Below are positions 58,063 to 64,000 of a stretch of 64,000 nucleotides of DNA, one piece after another. How positions within the stretch are numbered: the stretch's first letter is position 1; each line of letters opens with the position of its first letter. The stretch comes from Nectonema munidae (lineage: Eukaryota; Nematomorpha; Nectonematoida; Nectonematidae). Under the pieces are notes generated by a model. The model did no database searches. It was not told the origin of the DNA and saw only the letters and a program-made list of their open reading frames with translations. The DNA lies in the NCBI GenBank assembly GCA_030549495.1, contig JAUIRK010000919.1:1113001-1177000 (forward strand), given 5' to 3'. Both the position numbers and the translations under genes were made by a program.

Positions 58063-58720
58063 ATCTCCAACCTGTATACTACGAAGATTCATCTCCAACC
58101 TGTATACTACGATGGTTTCTTTTCCATGTACTAATGACTAGAGAGACAATGTTCAATTTTATGTTCACATTCTGCTAGATGTAAGATTTGATATACCTCA
58201 TTCGGGGAGACGATGCTACATAAGTTATTACCTATATACATTATACCTGTATACTACGTTGGTTCATCTCCAACCTATATACCGCGATAATTCATCTCCA
58301 ACCTATATAATTTATTTTATCAAATAATCAAAATAAAATTCTGTAATCAAAGAATCGAAAAATATTCTTTAAAAAATCAAAAAATATCAAACTTTCTGTT
58401 CATATTTTGCTACCTCATACGATGTTACAAAAGTTATTACCTATACTTTGCAATTTGCAAGATTTTAAATATTATATTTGTCAAATAATCAAAATAAAAT
58501 TCTGTAATCAAAGAATCGAAAAATATTCTTTAAAAAATAAAAAAATATCAAAGTTTCTGTTCATATTTTGCTACCTCATACGATGTTACAAAAGTTATTA
58601 CCTATACTTTGCAATTTGAACAATTTTAAATATTATATTTGTCGAATAATCAAAGAATCGAAAAATGTTAAAATCAAAAAATATTTATTATCGAATAATC
58701 AAAGAATCGAAAAATTTTCA
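58063..58720 (+). repeat. Dispersed repeat family B, copy 3
   Basis: The head phrase ATCTCCAACCTGTATACTAC is repeated at 58067, 58091 and in variant form at 58240-58310. Core units start near 58156, 58389 and 58553; the last two are 164 bases apart and lack the CGGGGAGA block. This is the largest copy. Confidence 0.8.
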
Positions 58721-58899
58721 AATCAAAAAATATTTATTCTTTTTAAATATATTGTTGGCTCCCCTTACTTTTTGTTTCGTATGTGCATAATTTGATAAAA
58801 ATTAATTATTAAAGACTAGGTTCATCTTTCAATTTTAAAAGTAAGGGGAGCCAACGATATATTTAAAAAGAATAAATATTTTTTGATTTGAAAATTTTA
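58711..58899. repeat. Long palindrome, about 62-base arms
   Basis: 58711-58772 is inverted at 58837-58899 with very few differences (for example GTTGGCTCCCCTTACTTTT against AAAAGTAAGGGGAGCCAAC), with a loop of about 64 bases. The left arm overlaps the end of family B, and the right arm leads into family A. It could be a foldback element or the inverted junction of a rearrangement. Confidence 0.85.
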
Positions 58900-58910
58900 T
58901 TCAAATTTGA

Positions 58911-60175
58911 AGTTTTTTTTAAAAACTCGTACATTTAATCGACTTTTTTCACTTGAAAAATAATTTAAAATTTATTTGGAAAATATTATACTGACCTATA
59001 CTACTGATCCATAAAAAGTAAAAAATATATATTAATTTTCGACAGTTTTATTTAACTATGACATTTTAAAATGTTAAAAACCATATTCTACTTTTGTGAA
59101 TATAAAATTTTGAAGAAATAATATATAAACTCATCACGTTAATTATTATTGGTATTTTTTGAAACTAGATAAAAGTTGACTGACCTCACATAAAAGCGGA
59201 TTTTGGAAAAATAAAAATATATTTATTTGTAAAACCTAGCCTATTTTACCCACAAAGAGTATAGCTTCAAATCTTGTACATTCGATCAACATTTTTCACT
59301 TCAAAAATAATTTTAAATTTATTAGAAAAAAATTATACTGACCTATACTACTGACCCATAAAAAGTAAAAAATATATATTAATTTTCGACAGTTTTCTTC
59401 AACTATGAAATTTTAAAATGTAAGAAATCATATTTTACCTTTGTGAATATAAAATATTGAAAAAATATTATATAAATTAAGAACGTTAATTATTATTGGT
59501 ATTTTTTGTAACTAGATAAAACTTGACTGACCTCATATAAAAGCAGATTTTGGAAAAATGAAAATATATTTATTTGTATAACCTAGCCTATGTTAACCAC
59601 AAAGAGTATACCTTTCCAATGATATCATTTTCATTCAATTTTTTTTTAAAAATCTTCACATTATGCTTCACTCAAAAGGTGGTCCGTAATTTTTTCAAAA
59701 ATTTAGACAAAATTTTTCGAAGTAAAGTCCATTTATTAAAATTTTTTAAAACTTTTTCAAAAATAAATTATTCTAGAGTATGTAGCAAACGATAAGCTTT
59801 CTAATGATATATATATCATGATAAAGAAATAATGAAAAACAGTTTAATTCTTTCTTCAAATCAAACAAGTAAAAATTTTCAAAAAGCAGTATTGGTAGTA
59901 TTCATATTATTATTATTATATATTACATAAACATTTCAACCAATCATATAGTTTTTATGAAATAAAACTGCAATTTCAGAGTTAAATTTTTTGAACTTTT
60001 AGGTAGAATTTTTGAAATGTGGCTTTCAATATGTATGTAAAATATTTTTTGAAAATTTTTATTTTAAGTATATTTTTTAAGCATTTTACGATTTACACAT
60101 TTAAATATATAATAAGGCTGGCAAGTTTCGCGAGTTGTCTCCCCGGAGGTCTTGCCAGACCTCTGATAGAGTAGG
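58911..60175 (+). repeat. Dispersed repeat family A, copy 3, with internal 354-bp tandem
   Basis: Two tandem units of about 354 bases (58915-59268 and 59269-59620) share CTGACCTATACTACTGA and AATATATATTAATTTTCGAC. The rest follows family A (empty Tigger site near 59812). It ends at 60113-60165 with a hairpin: AGGCTGGCAAG pairs with CTTGCCAGACCT. Confidence 0.8.
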
Positions 60176-61370
60176 AAGACAATTTATTCACTAATCACAT
60201 TAAAAAAAACAATAGAATAAATTGAAACATACACAAAAGTTAAAATAAACAGTAATAACAAGGACAAGATCTTCTTCTTCTTCTTCTTCATATAGAAAAT
60301 CAAAGTGATAGAAAGTATTTCAAAAGTTAAAAAGAAACCCGCTTTTAAAAATACTCAACTATTACAACAAAAATATATATATATATAAATGAAATGAGGA
60401 GTTTCAAAATTGATATAATATACAATTCTTTTGATGAAAATAATATAAGTAAAATAAAATAAAGTTTGATATATATATAATATATTATATATAATAAAAA
60501 TGAATATAAATATATATTTACAACAAATAAGCGTTAATTATTAATAAGATACAATCTATTACAAAAAAAACCCCATCCTCTGTACTAAATGTTTAGATAA
60601 CTTATTAAAAATTGTTCTTTAAGTTTTCTTTTTAAACCAGAAATTGACAAACAATAGATTGTTTCGATTTTTTAATCTATAAAAATGTCTAATTAAACTT
60701 TGAGTCAAAGTTTTTTTTACGACTCAGACATTTCAACTATTAAGTTTCTTTTTTCCTCACTAACCTTTTTTTTCTTTTCCATTATATTTCTCTTACGTTT
60801 AAATTATAAGATGTCTTATTCACAAATTTTTTAAAATTTTTATACTCATATGTAAAAAATTTATTAAATTATTATTTTATCCTCACACAAAAAAATTATG
60901 GGAAAATTTTCATTCCACTACAACTAATTTTTACACATCTGATTTGCCGGTGATTTTGTTTGTGAATTTAAAGTTAAAATTCAATGTATTGTAATGAAAG
61001 TATCTTAATCAGACTTTTTCCATTTCAATCAAAGATTATTCTGCCAATCAGTATTTAGTCCTAATCGCTACGTGCATTTCAGTTAATACCTCACCCCTTT
61101 GTAACACCAACTCAAACTGACTAACTATCTAACTAGCCAATAACTAATTAATTTAAAAAGTAATTGAGGAGAGTTCGTAAAAGTAATTTGCTTATTGACA
61201 TGCCCTTGAGACAGACCATCTTACAACTTCTTGGAGAACACAATATTTCACTTTGAATAAATCCAACCTCCTGCTACGTTAAAGGTAGAAATATTTTTAC
61301 AATTGATGAGTTTACCTTTTTACTCTCTGACATAGACTAATAACACGAAAATATCTTAACTAATGAGCGG
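60176..61370. other. No gene; (TTC)n at 60271-60289
   Basis: AT-rich. The CTTCTTCTTCTTCTTC run could be the tail of a lost LINE. TA-rich runs at 60375-60500. Nothing else recognised. Confidence 0.4.
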
Positions 61371-61371
61371 C

Positions 61372-61500
61372 ACGAGTAAGGTTCGTTAGATACCGTGTTT
61401 GAATAACTCAAGGTCTTCGGTTCGATCTCGCATCAAAGCTACTTTTCTCATGGTTCGATGCAAGCGGCGCAATTGTGCCTTCTAGATGAAAACACCCATA
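61372..61500 (+). repeat. tRNA-like sequence, possible SINE head
   Basis: GGTTCGATCTC (61421) is close to the polymerase III B box (GGTTCGANTCC), and AGTAAGGTTCGTTAGAT (about 61376) sits about 35 bases before it, where an A box is expected. A second GGTTCGATGC follows at 61452. No intact cloverleaf could be folded by eye, so it is not a functional tRNA. Confidence 0.35.
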
Positions 61501-61924
61501 GTACCTTTACTTTAATAGATTGATACTTAAATTTCCTATAACATTGTTTTACGCTATTCATTATAATTGACATTACCTTTAAAATATAATAATATTGATA
61601 AAAAGTTATTTAAAAACATAAGACTATATATTTTTTACTGTGTTAAGTTTTATTTAAAAGAGATCATTTATTTAACAATTTATATTTTTGTACTTTTAGC
61701 CTTTGTAGACTATTGAATTCTTTTTCAAGTTGTGCATATTCTGTAATTATATGTTTCAATATAACTATAAGTTAATTTTTTAATATATTTAGTTATATCA
61801 TTTTTAGTTTTTACAAACCAATTTATTTTAATTAATAATAAATTACTAATATAGTGCATTAAATAACTAGCTATATACTAAACCAATAAACGAACTCATT
61901 ATTTTTTTAAAGCTAGCCCAACTT

Positions 61925-62028
61925 ATGTCCATAGCAGTATCTAAAGCATCCACTGGCTGGCCAAAGAAAAACATTCACTATGCTTCAACAAACTCGCTAT
62001 CTCAATCCCTGAATAAAACAATTGATCT
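61925..62028 (+). CDS. NUDT21: NUDT21 (CFIm25/CPSF5) exon 1
   Basis: ATG at 61925, reading MSIAVSKASTGWPKKN and on to LNKTID, ending in the split codon CT|GTATTC at 62028/62029 (phase 2). Joined to exon 2 it gives [18 protein letters not shown], which matches TINLYPLTNYTFGTKEPL of the animal protein; TGWP is likewise conserved at the N-terminus. CFIm25 is the UGUA-binding subunit of cleavage factor Im, which acts in the nucleus on poly(A)-site choice. The open frame past 62028 is intronic. Splice phase and protein match agree, so this exon is firm. Confidence 0.88.

Positions 62029-64000
<1,972 letters not shown>

Noticed and set aside
60375-60500. (TA)n runs as a possible origin or regulatory site
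   Set aside because: Such runs are common throughout this AT-rich sequence.

Overview
Animal nuclear DNA, very AT-rich and crowded with transposable elements. Two host genes show that it is metazoan: an intact TRIM37-type RING/B-box/MATH ubiquitin ligase (46533-48329, +), and the first two exons of a NUDT21/CFIm25-type pre-mRNA 3'-end processing factor (61925-62028 and 63594-63864, +), which runs off the right edge. A third, unrecognised host gene is proposed from phase-compatible exons between 7246 and 10550, with a possible terminal exon at 11644-11998 and a poly(A) signal at 12126. I cannot name the species. The low GC, the divergent host proteins and the mix of Tigger, ZBED-type hAT and LINE elements would fit several invertebrate groups.

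Layout. 1-4560: an old dispersed repeat (family A) split by a 4.0-kb Tigger/pogo transposon, which itself holds a broken Gypsy gag-pol fossil. 4990-7012: a LINE RT scrap, a 769-bp Tigger deletion derivative that keeps only the DNA-binding domains, and a three-unit repeat that may be Penelope-like. 7246-12131: the candidate spliced gene, with a family-B repeat in one intron. 12318-16175: LINE tails and a 5'-truncated RNase H-bearing LINE with a 16-bp target-site duplication. 18130-22810: a second family-B copy, LINE scraps, and a decayed gene of a multi-copy 'DTT/HH' transposase-like family interrupted or flanked by a piggyBac-type MITE. 24108-25990: an inverted family-A copy and a hAT relic. 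27185-31238: the most complete LINE (ORF1 plus broken ORF2).

35886-42239 is a nested nest: a minus-strand LINE whose ORF1 is split by a 2.4-kb ZBED-type hAT and by a second element with a hAT-like end that carries a decayed gene of an uncharacterised animal-wide protein family. 43370-44250: another hAT relic. 45924-46103: a 180-bp hAT MITE with a perfect 8-bp duplication, just upstream of TRIM37. 49204-57950: an end-only piggyBac-like sequence, an RTE fragment fused to an RNase H LINE, a second such LINE cut by a deleted hAT, and the C-terminal part of the jockey/CR1-type LINE. 58063-60175: family-B and family-A repeats around a long palindrome. 61372-61500: a tRNA-like sequence, then NUDT21.

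The host genes do not form an operon. They sit as islands of higher GC between layers of mobile DNA. The strongest leads are the element carrying the uncharacterised family at 40368-41990, the Tigger carrying a Gypsy fragment, and the new multi-exon gene at 7246-11998.
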